From Clostridiaceae bacterium (lineage in GTDB: Bacteria > Bacillota_A > Clostridia > Clostridiales > Clostridiaceae), in assembly GCA_029256485.1 (NCBI GenBank), contig JAQSXU010000043.1, positions 1 to 32,495 on the forward strand: a stretch of 32,495 bases of DNA, in the 5' to 3' direction. Shown here one piece after another: positions 15,116-23,863 of the stretch (positions within the stretch are counted from its first letter, which is position 1; each line of letters opens with the position of its first letter). The notes below the pieces were generated by a model that was given only the letters and a program-made list of their open reading frames with translations, ran no database searches and had not been told where the DNA came from. A program made the translations under genes and the position numbers.

Positions 15116-16108
15116 ATGAAAATCTTAAAGAAGGCAGGGGCATTACTTTGCTGCAGCTTACTGGCCACTTCTGCTTTAACAGGCTGTGCTGCAGGCAAAA
15201 ATCAAGGTAATGCCACTAATCAGCAGGCAAAGGAAACAGTAAAGAATATAAATATTTCTTATGTTAAGGCACCTCTTAATGTGCCATCCATAGTGGAAAA
15301 AAAGAAAAATCTATTTGAAAATGAATTTTCAAAGGATAATATAAAGGTTACATTCCCGGAAATAACAGAAGGTTCTAAAATGACTGAAGCAGTAGCTGCA
15401 GGGTCACTGGATTTCTGTAATGCCATTGGTGCTACCTCAGTTATTCTTGCAGCAGCTAATGGAGTAAACATTAAGATAATTGGCATGTACAGCAGAGCTC
15501 CAAAGGCTTTCACAATTATGTCAAAGAACCCAGCCATTAAGACAGCAGCAGACCTTAAGGGCAAAAAAATTGTAGGACCAAAGGGAACTATATTACATCA
15601 GCTTCTTTTAGAGGCATTAAAAAGCAAAAATATGAAGGCAAGCGATGTTCAGTTTATAAATATGGGAATCCCACAGGCAGTAGCTGCAATCATGGGAGGC
15701 AGTGCAGATGCAGCCTTAGTTGCAGGAGCAGCTGTGCCTCAGGCAGCGGCTAAGGGTGCACATATTGTAACTACAGGAGAAGGATTACTGGATGCTACTA
15801 TTGTAATAGCAGCCAGAGGAGATTTCCTTGATAAACACGAGGACATAGCTAAAAGGTATATGAGCGTTCATCAAAAGAGCCTGGAATTTATGAAAAACAA
15901 TACTGCAGAAACATATAAACTGGCTTCAGAGGAAACTCAAATGTCCATAGATCAGGTAAAGGATATGTATACTTTATATGATTTCAATCCTAAAATTACA
16001 GATAAGGACATAAAAGAATTAGAAAAAACTCAGGACTTTTTAAAGGAAAATGGAATGCTGACTAAAACTGTGGACATAAAATCATTAATTCATAATCTTT
16101 CAAAGTAA
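15116..16108 (+). CDS. Substrate-binding lipoprotein, NitT/TauT-type ABC importer
   Basis: A 330-residue protein with a lipoprotein signal ending at C24 (ALTGC). The mature part begins with INISYVKAPLNVPSIVEKKK, then TEGSKMTEAVAAGSLDFCNA and KTAADLKGKKIVGPKGTILH, which are the usual landmarks of SsuA/TauA/NrtA-like periplasmic-fold proteins (NMT1 superfamily). It binds the imported molecule outside the membrane for the permease-ATPase pair encoded upstream. An SD (TGGGAGG) lies upstream of the ATG. No terminator with a T-run follows, so some reading into the L,D-transpeptidase gene is possible. Substrate unresolved; no desulfonation genes are seen in the window. Confidence 0.9.
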   Translation: MKILKKAGALLCCSLLATSALTGCAAGKNQGNATNQQAKETVKNINISYVKAPLNVPSIVEKKKNLFENEFSKDNIKVTFPEITEGSKMTEAVAAGSLDFCNAIGATSVILAAANGVNIKIIGMYSRAPKAFTIMSKNPAIKTAADLKGKKIVGPKGTILHQLLLEALKSKNMKASDVQFINMGIPQAVAAIMGGSADAALVAGAAVPQAAAKGAHIVTTGEGLLDATIVIAARGDFLDKHEDIAKRYMSVHQKSLEFMKNNTAETYKLASEETQMSIDQVKDMYTLYDFNPKITDKDIKELEKTQDFLKENGMLTKTVDIKSLIHNLSK

Positions 16109-16148
16109 TATTAATATTTAAAAAAAAGTGATAATATAGTAAAGGTAG

Positions 16149-16179
16149 AAATATTATTTTAACAGGGAAAATAATATTT
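16149..16179 (+). promoter_or_regulatory. Perfect 12-bp inverted repeat in the leader of the L,D-transpeptidase gene
   Basis: AAATATTATTTT and AAAATAATATTT flank a 7-base AACAGGG loop. No T-run follows, so it is not a normal terminator. It ends about 12 bases before the AGGGGG Shine-Dalgarno. A TGATAATAT extended -10-like element lies upstream at 16129-16137, so the hairpin may lie in the 5' leader. It may be an operator or an RNA stability/translation element. Confidence 0.5.
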
Positions 16180-16201
16180 AAAGTGCATCAAGGGGGTAAC
16201 C

Positions 16202-17362
16202 ATGAAAAAGGTTATTAAATTATTTCTAGCTTTACTTTTTACTTTCAGTATTGCCTTCAGCTCAGCTTTAACTGTAAAGGCAGACGGCAATATTGTACCG
16301 CCAAGTACTAATGATCCAGCAATGCTGGTAAGTGGAATTACATTGGATAAAAAAGACGCAGTTTTGGAAGTGGGCAGTACATTACAATTAAATGCTTCTA
16401 TACTTCCAGAAAATGCTTCTAATAAACAAATAAAATGGACAACCAGTAATGCTGATACAGCTTCAGTGGATGCCAATGGTTTAGTGACTGCCCTGCAGCA
16501 GGGAAGTGCAGTTATTACAGCCACCACTGTGGATGGCAGCAAAACAGCATCCTGTACTGTAACTGTTAATGCCGCTAAAGGCTGGGTTAAAGTTAATGGA
16601 AAATGGTATTATTATGACGCTGCAACAGGCATAAAAAAAACCGGCTGGTTAAATTACAATGGTGTTTGGTATTATTTAATGCCCAATGGAGAAATGAAAA
16701 CTGGATGGCAAATGGACAAGGGATACTGGTATTATTTAAATCCAAACGGAGCTATGGTTAAAGGATGGCTGCTTTATAATGGACAATGGTATTATTTAAA
16801 CTCCAGTGGAGATATGGCTGTTGACTGGATTTATAAAAATGGAAAATGGTATTATTTATATTCCAGCGGGGCTATGGCTACTGGATGGATACAAAGTAAT
16901 GGAACCTGGTATTGTTTATACAAAAATGGAGAGATGGCTGCAAAGGCAGGTCTTCAGGCAGCAGTAAATTCCTCAGGTGTGTCCAGCGCCACCCAATATT
17001 TCATTACCATTGATTCAACAAATCAAATGGTAAATATATACACGGGCTATACAAACCATTGGACATTAATTCGATCAATGAGATGTGCCTCTGGAAGAGC
17101 TGAGACACCAACGGTAAAAGGACTATACAGCATTTATGGAAGAGGTCCTCAGTTCAGAGCTGCAAGCAACACCATATGCAAATACTTTACAGGTTTTTAC
17201 GGAAACTATCTATTTCATACAGTATTACTAGACAATAATGGCAACATACAGGATCCAACACTTGGAGTTCCTGCATCTCATGGCTGCGTTAGGCTTGCCA
17301 TTGAGGACGCTGAATATATTTATTACAATATGCCTAATGGCACCAGAGTGTGGTCATACTAA
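16202..17362 (+). CDS. Wall-bound L,D-transpeptidase (YkuD) with Big_2 domain and wall-binding repeats
   Basis: A 386-residue secreted protein. Residues 1-27 are a signal peptide (cleavage near VKA-D). Residues 44-123 form a bacterial Ig-like Big_2 domain (VSGITLDKKDAVLEVGST start). Residues 127-247 hold six 20-residue wall-binding repeats. Residues 265-386 are a YkuD L,D-transpeptidase domain with H339 and the catalytic motif SHGCVR (359-364; H360, C362, R364). Such enzymes make 3-3 cross-links in peptidoglycan or attach proteins to it, and are typically insensitive to most penicillins. The repeats would hold it at the wall. It is first in a run of six surface-protein genes, 40 bases upstream of the protease gene. 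Confidence 0.93.
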   Translation: MKKVIKLFLALLFTFSIAFSSALTVKADGNIVPPSTNDPAMLVSGITLDKKDAVLEVGSTLQLNASILPENASNKQIKWTTSNADTASVDANGLVTALQQGSAVITATTVDGSKTASCTVTVNAAKGWVKVNGKWYYYDAATGIKKTGWLNYNGVWYYLMPNGEMKTGWQMDKGYWYYLNPNGAMVKGWLLYNGQWYYLNSSGDMAVDWIYKNGKWYYLYSSGAMATGWIQSNGTWYCLYKNGEMAAKAGLQAAVNSSGVSSATQYFITIDSTNQMVNIYTGYTNHWTLIRSMRCASGRAETPTVKGLYSIYGRGPQFRAASNTICKYFTGFYGNYLFHTVLLDNNGNIQDPTLGVPASHGCVRLAIEDAEYIYYNMPNGTRVWSY

Positions 17363-17402
17363 CTGATAAGTTCAACTATTTACCAATGAAAGGATTATTA
17401 AT

Positions 17403-18755
17403 ATGAAAAAGTGTAATAAAATTGTATCTGGAATAATAAGCATAATTATTTCCGCTGTTTTTATCACCGGTTTCAATACTACAGTATTTGCAGATTCAAA
17501 TACGCAAAGTGTTCTTAATTCAGCAAAGGATATAGTAAAGCAATATTATATAGGGGATATACAGGATTCTTCCATAAATTCTGCTGAGAATGTTGAAGGT
17601 CTGGTAAAATCCCTAAATGATCCTTATTCAGCTTATTTTACAAAGCAGCAGTACAACGATTTTGTAAATTCCATTAACAATACCTTTACAGGAATAGGAA
17701 TACAGATTGATTCCGCAAAGGAAGGTATAAAAATTTTATCTGTTTATGACAACACACCTGCCATGAAAGCTGGGTTAAAACCAGGAGATATTATTACTAA
17801 AGCAGATGGACACAGCCTTAGTGGAATGCCGGTAGAACAAGCTACCTCATATGTAAAGGGAACACCTGGAACTTCAGTTCATCTGGAGGTTAACAGGGCA
17901 GGAAGCTTACTTAGCTTCGATGTTTTAAGGGAGAAAATAGTGATACCAACTGTGGAAAAAACCGTATTAAATAACCATATTGGCTATTTAAAGATATCTT
18001 CCTTTGGGGATAACACCAACACGGAATTCACCAATGCTTATAATGCACTTAAGAAGGAAAATGTGGATAGTTACATTATTGACCTTAGAAATAATCCTGG
18101 AGGCTATGCCAATATATCCTTTGACATTGCAGGATATTTCATAGGTACTAAACTAGTATCAAAAATGCAGCCTAAAACCGGAGATCCTATACTATACTAT
18201 GGGACGGATCATAAGGAAGTAATTGATAAGCCCACAATATTTTTAATAAATCAATACAGTGCCAGTGCTTCTGAAATATTATCTGCTGCAGTAAAGGATA
18301 ATAAAAAGGCAGTTTTTGTTGGAGAAAACACCTATGGAAAAGGCGTTGCACAAAATGTATTTATGCTGCCTGATAGCAGCTATTTGAAGCTTACTGTACT
18401 TAGATTTGTTTCTCCTCTGGGAAATGAAATAAATAAAAAAGGTATCAGTCCTGATATTAAAGTCAAAGATGATGTGAATAACGGTGCTGATTCATTAAAT
18501 AAAGCTGAATCCCTGTTAAGCAGTTTAAAACCAAATGAAACAAGCTCCGAATTTTTAAATTTAGCTTTGGCAGATAAAAATAATCTTTCACCAAATGACA
18601 ATAGCAAATCAGAAGAAAATGCTGTAAAAAAATTACCATCCACAGGCACTGTTTATGATTTGCGGTTTTATTTAATAATAGGACTTTTAATTACAATCTC
18701 AGGCATTTGCTTAGCTGTTTTATACAAAAAACAACAAAAAGAGAAGATAGATTAA
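17403..18755 (+). CDS. C-terminal processing protease (S41) with PDZ domain and LPXTG anchor
   Basis: A 450-residue protein. Residues 1-30 are a signal peptide (VFA-DS). The PDZ domain lies at about 94-175 (FTGIGIQI, GLKPGDIITKADG). The S41 catalytic core follows: S288 in SASASEI, K313 in YGKG and Q317, matching the Ser-Lys-Gln spacing of E. coli Prc. The C-terminus has LPSTG (411-415), a hydrophobic helix and KKQQKEK, a standard sortase sorting signal. So the protease should be covalently fixed to the wall, which is unusual for the CtpA family. It may process surface proteins or wall enzymes such as those encoded nearby. The 3' end of the gene overlaps its terminator stem. Targets are unknown. 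Confidence 0.92.
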   Translation: MKKCNKIVSGIISIIISAVFITGFNTTVFADSNTQSVLNSAKDIVKQYYIGDIQDSSINSAENVEGLVKSLNDPYSAYFTKQQYNDFVNSINNTFTGIGIQIDSAKEGIKILSVYDNTPAMKAGLKPGDIITKADGHSLSGMPVEQATSYVKGTPGTSVHLEVNRAGSLLSFDVLREKIVIPTVEKTVLNNHIGYLKISSFGDNTNTEFTNAYNALKKENVDSYIIDLRNNPGGYANISFDIAGYFIGTKLVSKMQPKTGDPILYYGTDHKEVIDKPTIFLINQYSASASEILSAAVKDNKKAVFVGENTYGKGVAQNVFMLPDSSYLKLTVLRFVSPLGNEINKKGISPDIKVKDDVNNGADSLNKAESLLSSLKPNETSSEFLNLALADKNNLSPNDNSKSEENAVKKLPSTGTVYDLRFYLIIGLLITISGICLAVLYKKQQKEKID

Positions 18756-18770
18756 TCTTCTCTTTTTTTT
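18736..18770 (+). terminator. Intrinsic terminator overlapping the S41 protease stop
   Basis: AAAAAGAGAAGAT pairs with ATCTTCTCTTTTT around TAGATTA; the 5' arm is coding sequence and the stop codon lies in the loop region. The 3' arm continues into a T-run. Confidence 0.85.
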
Positions 18771-18776
18771 AACTTA

Positions 18777-18785
18777 TGGTATAAT
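18777..18785 (+). promoter_or_regulatory. Extended -10 promoter of the papain-like protease gene
   Basis: TGGTATAAT, directly after the upstream terminator and about 50 bases before the start codon. The -35 position falls inside the terminator T-run/stem and has no consensus match. Confidence 0.5.
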
Positions 18786-18834
18786 TATTATAAAATTTAA
18801 GTTAATTTAACTTTACATTAAAAGGATGGTAATT

Positions 18835-20568
18835 ATGAAAAAGGGTATTAAAATAATTTTATCTTTAATTACAGCAGTTACCTTAATGCAGTTACCTCAT
18901 TTCGCACAGGCTGCTGGTAATATCAATAGCACTTATACCACAAATAATTTAAGCGAAAAATATATTTCAGCATCTTTAAATTCCTCAGTTCTTGGTGGAA
19001 AACCATCTACCTTCAAAGTTATAAAATCCAAAACTAATTTAAAAAAAAGTACAAGTAGTTTACCTTCAGCTTATGATTTAAGAAAGTTGAATTTAGTTAC
19101 ACCTGCTGACGATCAGGGCAGTAATGGTACATGCTGGGCTTTTGCTGCCACGGGATCTCTGGAATCCTATCTTCTTGAAAAGGGATATGGAACCTATAAC
19201 TTCTCTGAAAACAATGTGGTAACTGGTGGTTCAGCACCTGGCTACTACTATGTTGGAGGAAACAGAGACATGGCCACTGCATACTATGCAGCATGGGCAG
19301 GACCTGTGCTTCAAAGCACTGATGCTGATTCCTTAACTTCCATTGTAAACAGAGGATCCTTTACGTCTGCAATGCATGTGCAGGACGTTATGTATCTTCC
19401 TGACAGAACATCACCCCTTGACAATTCAGAGCTGAAAAGCCAGATCATCACCAATGGTGCTGTGGACAGCTCACTTTACTGGGATGATTATAATTATAAT
19501 GAAAGTAATTATTCTTATTATGATCCATATTCCTCTGACAGGACAGATGCTAATCATGATATTATCATTGTGGGCTGGGACGATAATTACCCCAAGGAAA
19601 ATTTTTTAGATCAGCCTGCAGGAAATGGAGCCTTTATTTGTAAAAACAGCTGGGGAACTGACTTTGGTGATAATGGATATTTTTATGTATCCTATTATGA
19701 TGGAGTAATAGGGACAGACTTGACAAGCTTCACTGCAGAAAGCAGCAGCAATTACAACCATATATATCAATATGATAAAAATGGATATATTTATGAACTA
19801 CCTTCCGGCTATAACCAAATATGGTTTGCAAATGTATTTCAAAGTTCATCAAAGCCTGAGAGCTTAGCCGCAGTAAGCACATATTTCAATGTTGAAAATA
19901 CATATTATGAAGTTTACTGCAGCATAGGAAGCGATAGCTTAACTAACCTTACCAAAATTAAATCCGGTAATATGGAGAAAGCAGGTTATAGAACAATAAA
20001 GCTGGACAACCCAGTGAATTTAAAACCTGGTGAAAAGTACACTGTAGCCATTAAGTTCATTACTTCAGGAAATAATGCCTATGCACCAGTTGAAACTGAT
20101 GACTATACTTTAGGCATTATAGTAAATGCAGCTCTGGGAAGAAGCTTTGTATCTGCAGATGGTTCATATTGGGAAGATGTTAATAAGTACAATATCAATA
20201 AAAACGTGGCTTTAAAAGCATTTACTATGGATAATACAAGTTCCACTGCATCAGTAGTACCGGATAATTCTACTAAGTGGCCTTCAAAAAATACCAGTGA
20301 TTTAAATAAAGTTTGGAATGTAAAGTTTAGTGTGGGTCTGGACTCAACCACTATAAATAACAGCAACGTATATATTTATGACAGCTTATTTCAAAAAATA
20401 AACTGCAATGTAGTGCTGGACAGTGATAAAAAAACTTTGCATATAAGTGTTCCATCAGGCACATACAAATCTGGGCAAAGCTATACATTGGTGGTCAGCG
20501 GCAATGTGGGCTCTGCTTCAGGCGGTAAAATATTAAAGCCTGTGGTAATGAATTTTAATATAAACTAA
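18835..20568 (+). CDS. Secreted papain-like cysteine protease (C1) with lectin-like and Ig-like domains
   Basis: A 577-residue protein. Residues 1-26 are a signal peptide (AQA-AG). A pro-region of about 50 residues precedes SAYDLRKLNLVTPADDQGS, the start of the C1 fold. Catalytic residues are Q94 and C100 (DQGSNGTCWAF), H241 (ANHDIIIVGWDD) and N271 (KNSWGTDFG). Residues about 310-440 match the lectin-like domain that follows C1 domains in clostridial surface proteases (IYQYD..., then VKFITSG near the end). The last 85 residues (KVWNVKFSVGLDSTTINNSN onward) look like an SbsA-type Ig-like domain. ATG 18835 follows AAAGGATGG with good spacing; an in-frame ATG at 18826 lies within the SD. It has no wall-binding repeats of its own. 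Probable role: surface-protein maturation or degradation of external protein. Confidence 0.92.
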   Translation: MKKGIKIILSLITAVTLMQLPHFAQAAGNINSTYTTNNLSEKYISASLNSSVLGGKPSTFKVIKSKTNLKKSTSSLPSAYDLRKLNLVTPADDQGSNGTCWAFAATGSLESYLLEKGYGTYNFSENNVVTGGSAPGYYYVGGNRDMATAYYAAWAGPVLQSTDADSLTSIVNRGSFTSAMHVQDVMYLPDRTSPLDNSELKSQIITNGAVDSSLYWDDYNYNESNYSYYDPYSSDRTDANHDIIIVGWDDNYPKENFLDQPAGNGAFICKNSWGTDFGDNGYFYVSYYDGVIGTDLTSFTAESSSNYNHIYQYDKNGYIYELPSGYNQIWFANVFQSSSKPESLAAVSTYFNVENTYYEVYCSIGSDSLTNLTKIKSGNMEKAGYRTIKLDNPVNLKPGEKYTVAIKFITSGNNAYAPVETDDYTLGIIVNAALGRSFVSADGSYWEDVNKYNINKNVALKAFTMDNTSSTASVVPDNSTKWPSKNTSDLNKVWNVKFSVGLDSTTINNSNVYIYDSLFQKINCNVVLDSDKKTLHISVPSGTYKSGQSYTLVVSGNVGSASGGKILKPVVMNFNIN

Positions 20569-20586
20569 GTAATGTTTCACTACACA

Positions 20587-20616
20587 TTGATACTGAATTG
20601 TAAATTAATATATAAT
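20587..20616 (+). promoter_or_regulatory. Sigma-A promoter for the wall-binding repeat gene
   Basis: TTGATA (20587-20592), an 18-base spacer and TATAAT (20611-20616). A second TATAAT at 20627-20632 (AAGGTATAATTATT) resembles the -10 regions upstream of other genes in this cluster. Confidence 0.55.
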
Positions 20617-20668
20617 AAAAATAAGGTATAATTATTTATGACAAATAAAATTCTGGGAGGAATAAACT

Positions 20669-21202
20669 TTGTATAATAAAAGAGTTGCAACATTTTTTTT
20701 AAGCATAATCGTAGCAGCTGGCACCCTTGTATTTTCAAATTTTACGGTAAAGGCCAGCGGATGGGTACAAACTGCAGGCAATTGGTACTATATGAATAAT
20801 AGTGGGACAAAGAGTACAGGCTGGCTATATGCTGGAAACAACTGGTACTATTTAAATCCAGATGGTACAATGGCCACGGGCTGGAAATCTCTTGGCGGTA
20901 AATGGTACTATTTAAATTCAAATGGTACAATGAAAACTGGATGGCTTTCTAATGGAGGAAAATGGTATTATTTAAATCCTAATGGAGATATGGCTGTTGG
21001 CTGGATTTTATACAACAGCAAATGGTATTATTCAAATCCGGGTGGAGACATGGCTGTAGGCTGGCTTCAATATAAAAACAACTGGTACTTTTTATATTAT
21101 GCCTCAGGTGAGATGGCAGCAAATACAAAAGTAGACATATATAATTTTGATGCCAATGGAGTATGGGTAAGTACTGATTTAATTGTTGTTGGCATAGACT
21201 AA
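20669..21202 (+). CDS. Stand-alone wall-binding repeat protein
   Basis: A 177-residue protein consisting of a signal peptide (1-30, VKA-SG) and six consecutive 20-residue CW_binding_1 repeats starting at GW31. The last repeat is slightly longer, and a tail NTKVDIYNFDANGVWV resembles the caps of the lipoprotein and SpoIID-like protein in this window. No enzymatic domain is present. The TTG at 20669 is the start, 8 bases after the GGGAGG Shine-Dalgarno. It may coat the wall, block binding sites, or serve as a docking partner. The gene lies 33 bases before the SpoIID-like gene and has no terminator, so they are probably cotranscribed. Confidence 0.88.
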   Translation: MYNKRVATFFLSIIVAAGTLVFSNFTVKASGWVQTAGNWYYMNNSGTKSTGWLYAGNNWYYLNPDGTMATGWKSLGGKWYYLNSNGTMKTGWLSNGGKWYYLNPNGDMAVGWILYNSKWYYSNPGGDMAVGWLQYKNNWYFLYYASGEMAANTKVDIYNFDANGVWVSTDLIVVGID

Positions 21203-21235
21203 ATATAGAATTATTTTAAATAGGGGGATTTTTTT

Positions 21236-22834
21236 ATGTTGTATTCAAAGAAAAGAAGTGTTAAGTGTGCTGTAAAGTTTTTAATTGCTGTTTTCATTTT
21301 TACAATGTTCAGCGGCATTAATAAGGTTATGGCGGCTGATTTCACATCTTATTATAATGGTGCAAATCTTAGAATTGGATTAGAAAGTATGATGTCCAAT
21401 AGCATAAATGTTACAATTAATGGAGATTATACAGTGAATTCCACTTTGTATAAAAGTGGGACAAGTTTTACTCTTCTAAAAAGTAATGACAAGATAGATT
21501 TAAATGGATCGGCAGTGGATTCGGTGAATTTTGTCCCTTCACAGGCTGGAAACACCATAAGTATTACTTCAGGTTCGAATAAGTACAAATATTTAGGAAC
21601 TATTAGTTTTCAAATTAAGACTGTAGGAGCTAACATAGGTATTTTACCTATAAATAGTATTTATATAGAAGATTATTTAAAAGGTGTTGTACCTTCAGAA
21701 ATGTATAGCTCTTATAATATTGAAGCATTAAAAGCTCAAGCAATAGCAGCAAGAAACTATGCTTTGAGAAATTTAAATAAATATGGATCAAATGGTTATG
21801 ATTTAAATGACACTATTAGCTGCCAAGTTTACAAAGGATATTATGGAACATTAACAAATGTAGATAGGGCTGTTTACGAAACCAAGGGAATGGTTTTACA
21901 GTATCAGTCGAATATTATCGAAGCATTGTATTCGGCTAGTAATGGTGGGTACATTGAAGACAGCAGCAATGTTTGGGGTGACTCTTATGCGTACTATAAG
22001 GAGAAGTTAGATACATTTGATCCAGAAGATAGCTGGACTAAATTATTTACTGCAACGGATATAGATACAATTTTAAAAAGCAAAAAGATTATTTCGTCTA
22101 CTGATACATTTACAAGTATTAATAGAAATACAATTACCTATTATCCAAGTGGAAGAGTAAGCAATATAGAAATTAATTACGTAAATTCAGCAGGTGCACA
22201 GCAAATGTTAGCATATTCAAAAGATAGTGCTAGAACGTTTTTATCATTACCAAGCTCATTATACACTATATCTTTCGATGAAAAAACAAATACTTACACT
22301 TTTACTGGTAAAGGAAATGGGCATGGTATAGGAATGAGCCAAAAGGGGGCTCAGCAGATGGCGCTTAGCGGGAAAACATATAGCGAAATACTGAATTTTT
22401 ATTACCCAGGCACAAATATCGTAAATTTAGTTGGTGATATAACCACACCTACTACACCTACTGTACCATCAACAACTCCAGATGGCTGGGTATTAAAGAA
22501 TAACAGCTGGTATTTATATAAAAATAATATTTCTTTAACAGGCTGGCAATTTGTGAACAATAAGTGGTATTATTTAGATAGTACAGGTATAATGAAAACT
22601 GGATGGTTTTTAGACGGCACAACCTGGTACTTCCTGGATAACAGCGGAGCTATGGCAGTTGGCTGGACACAGGTAAGCGGAAAATGGTACTTCTTAAAAT
22701 CCAGTGGTGCAATGGCAACGGGCTGGGTTTCATACGGCGGAAAGTGGTATTATTTATATAGCAGCGGTGCCATGGCATTCAGCACAACCATTGGAAGCTA
22801 TAAATTAGATGCCAGCGGTGCATGGATAAAGTAA
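21236..22834 (+). CDS. SpoIID/LytB-domain glycan-cleaving protein with wall-binding repeats
   Basis: A 532-residue secreted protein. Residues 1-34 are a signal peptide (VMA-AD). Residues 140-395 form the SpoIID domain: IEDYLKGVVPSEM (E155, aligned with the catalytic glutamate of SpoIID), ALKAQAIAARNYAL, SNGGYIEDSSNVWG, and GNGHGIGMSQKGAQQMA (H363). SpoIID is a lytic transglycosylase that cuts denuded peptidoglycan strands during engulfment. A threonine/proline linker (about 400-416) leads to five 20-residue wall-binding repeats from GW417 and the cap STTIGSYKLDASGAWIK. Sporulation SpoIID is shorter and lacks such repeats, so this is more likely a paralogue working on the vegetative wall. ATG 21236 follows AGGGGG. 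Confidence 0.92.
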   Translation: MLYSKKRSVKCAVKFLIAVFIFTMFSGINKVMAADFTSYYNGANLRIGLESMMSNSINVTINGDYTVNSTLYKSGTSFTLLKSNDKIDLNGSAVDSVNFVPSQAGNTISITSGSNKYKYLGTISFQIKTVGANIGILPINSIYIEDYLKGVVPSEMYSSYNIEALKAQAIAARNYALRNLNKYGSNGYDLNDTISCQVYKGYYGTLTNVDRAVYETKGMVLQYQSNIIEALYSASNGGYIEDSSNVWGDSYAYYKEKLDTFDPEDSWTKLFTATDIDTILKSKKIISSTDTFTSINRNTITYYPSGRVSNIEINYVNSAGAQQMLAYSKDSARTFLSLPSSLYTISFDEKTNTYTFTGKGNGHGIGMSQKGAQQMALSGKTYSEILNFYYPGTNIVNLVGDITTPTTPTVPSTTPDGWVLKNNSWYLYKNNISLTGWQFVNNKWYYLDSTGIMKTGWFLDGTTWYFLDNSGAMAVGWTQVSGKWYFLKSSGAMATGWVSYGGKWYYLYSSGAMAFSTTIGSYKLDASGAWIK

Positions 22835-22875
22835 TAAACAAAATATAAAACTAGCAATAGTAGCAGGAGGCATTT

Positions 22876-23685
22876 ATGGAAAACAAATGCGAAATATTTT
22901 TGGATTTAGGAAATGATCAATCACTGTCAGAACTAAAGAAACGTGTATTTGAAGAGGAACTAAAGGAAATAAATGATAAACATCCATTGAAGGACAATGA
23001 CATAGATATTTATGTTACTTATTTTACTAAAAATGAGGATGATTTAGAGGCAGGATTTTTTGTGAGAAATGGCCTAAGCACTAATTTATCTTTAGAGGAA
23101 ATTCCTTTAGTTATAATGGATGATAAAGAAAATCCGATAATGAGCCAGAATTTTAATTTTAAAGATGAGGGATTAATTAAAAGCCATGGTGCAAGACATT
23201 TTACTGTGAATTTTAAAATTCCTGAAGGTGTGGCTTTTGACGAATCCAAGGATTACAGCCTTAAATTCAATACGTCAGTTCAGATGAAGGCATTTAATTC
23301 TGTAGCTGCAGACATTGAAAATATACCAACAAATCTTTCTTTTGAACAGGAAAGTGCTTTAAAGAATTTTGCCAATGGTTTACCTACATTAAAGGCAAAT
23401 GAATTTTCAGTTTCTTTATTTAAGCTGGAGTTTACTCCTGAGGATGATATCAGGTGTACACTGCTGTTCAGAAACGGCAATGCAAAACCTGTTAAGGTTG
23501 AAAAGCTGCCTGTGTGCATTTTTGATGGTGCCGGTACCTTAATCAGCCGCAAGGTATTTTCTAATGCATCTGAACTAGAAAATATTAATCCTGGCAAGTC
23601 AAAGGTGGTAAGCTTTATATTTAAACAGGCTGAAGTAAGGCCTGGAAGGTTTGATTTTGCTAAGTGCAGAGTAGAATTTAAATAA
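22876..23685 (+). CDS. SLAP-domain protein (two tandem SLAP repeats)
   Basis: A 269-residue protein without signal peptide. Two homologous halves are visible: IDIYVTYFTKNEDDLEAGFF ... FVRNG, IPLVIMDDKENPI, and FTVNFKIPEG; then SVSLFKLEFTPEDDIRCTLL ... FRNGN, LPVCIFDGAGTLI, and VVSFIFKQAEV. This is the duplicated SLAP layout found in Clostridium and Bacillus, associated with S-layer or accessory-Sec-type surface systems; its biochemical role is not firmly known. The missing signal peptide suggests a cytoplasmic or non-classically exported role. GGAGG precedes the ATG. It follows the SpoIID-like gene by 41 bases and is probably the last gene of that unit. Family assignment rests on the repeat pattern. 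Confidence 0.75.
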   Translation: MENKCEIFLDLGNDQSLSELKKRVFEEELKEINDKHPLKDNDIDIYVTYFTKNEDDLEAGFFVRNGLSTNLSLEEIPLVIMDDKENPIMSQNFNFKDEGLIKSHGARHFTVNFKIPEGVAFDESKDYSLKFNTSVQMKAFNSVAADIENIPTNLSFEQESALKNFANGLPTLKANEFSVSLFKLEFTPEDDIRCTLLFRNGNAKPVKVEKLPVCIFDGAGTLISRKVFSNASELENINPGKSKVVSFIFKQAEVRPGRFDFAKCRVEFK

Positions 23686-23738
23686 ATAATAAAAATTATG
23701 AAAAAATTATAATACCTATTCTAATTTGTGATAAGATG

Positions 23739-23747
23739 TGTTATAAT
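23739..23747 (+). promoter_or_regulatory. Extended -10 promoter of the polysaccharide locus
   Basis: TGTTATAAT: a perfect TATAAT with TGn extension, about 145 bases upstream of the first polysaccharide gene. It lies upstream of the terminator-like hairpin at 23819-23863, so its transcript would carry that hairpin in its leader. Confidence 0.55.
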
Positions 23748-23818
23748 AATCTTGTATTAGTAAATTTAGGTAAGTTTAATTTGTTGTTCAAGTTTTTGTA
23801 ACTCTTATTAATATAGGT

Positions 23819-23863
23819 TAGAGGTTAAACCATCAGTATTCAGGTTGACCTCTATTCTTTTTT
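23819..23863 (+). terminator. Terminator-like hairpin in the leader of the polysaccharide genes (possible attenuator)
   Basis: TAGAGGTTAAACC pairs with GGTTGACCTCTA (one mismatch) around an 11-base loop, and TTCTTTTTT follows. It ends about 30 bases before the O-antigen-ligase start. An upstream TAACTCT (23799-23805) could compete for the 5' arm, suggesting an antiterminator fold. It may instead just terminate the upstream SLAP transcript. Confidence 0.65.

Noticed and set aside
13612..16108. Assigning the importer specifically to sulfonate, taurine or nitrate
   Set aside because: The family is clear but no desulfonase, nitrate reductase or thiamine genes are nearby to choose a substrate.
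16202..22834. Calling these proteins choline-binding
   Set aside because: The repeats are of the PF01473 type, but choline on the wall polymer of this organism cannot be shown; the neutral term wall-binding is used.
21236..22834. Sporulation gene spoIID itself
   Set aside because: The C-terminal wall-binding repeats, longer length and surface-gene context differ from sporulation SpoIID.
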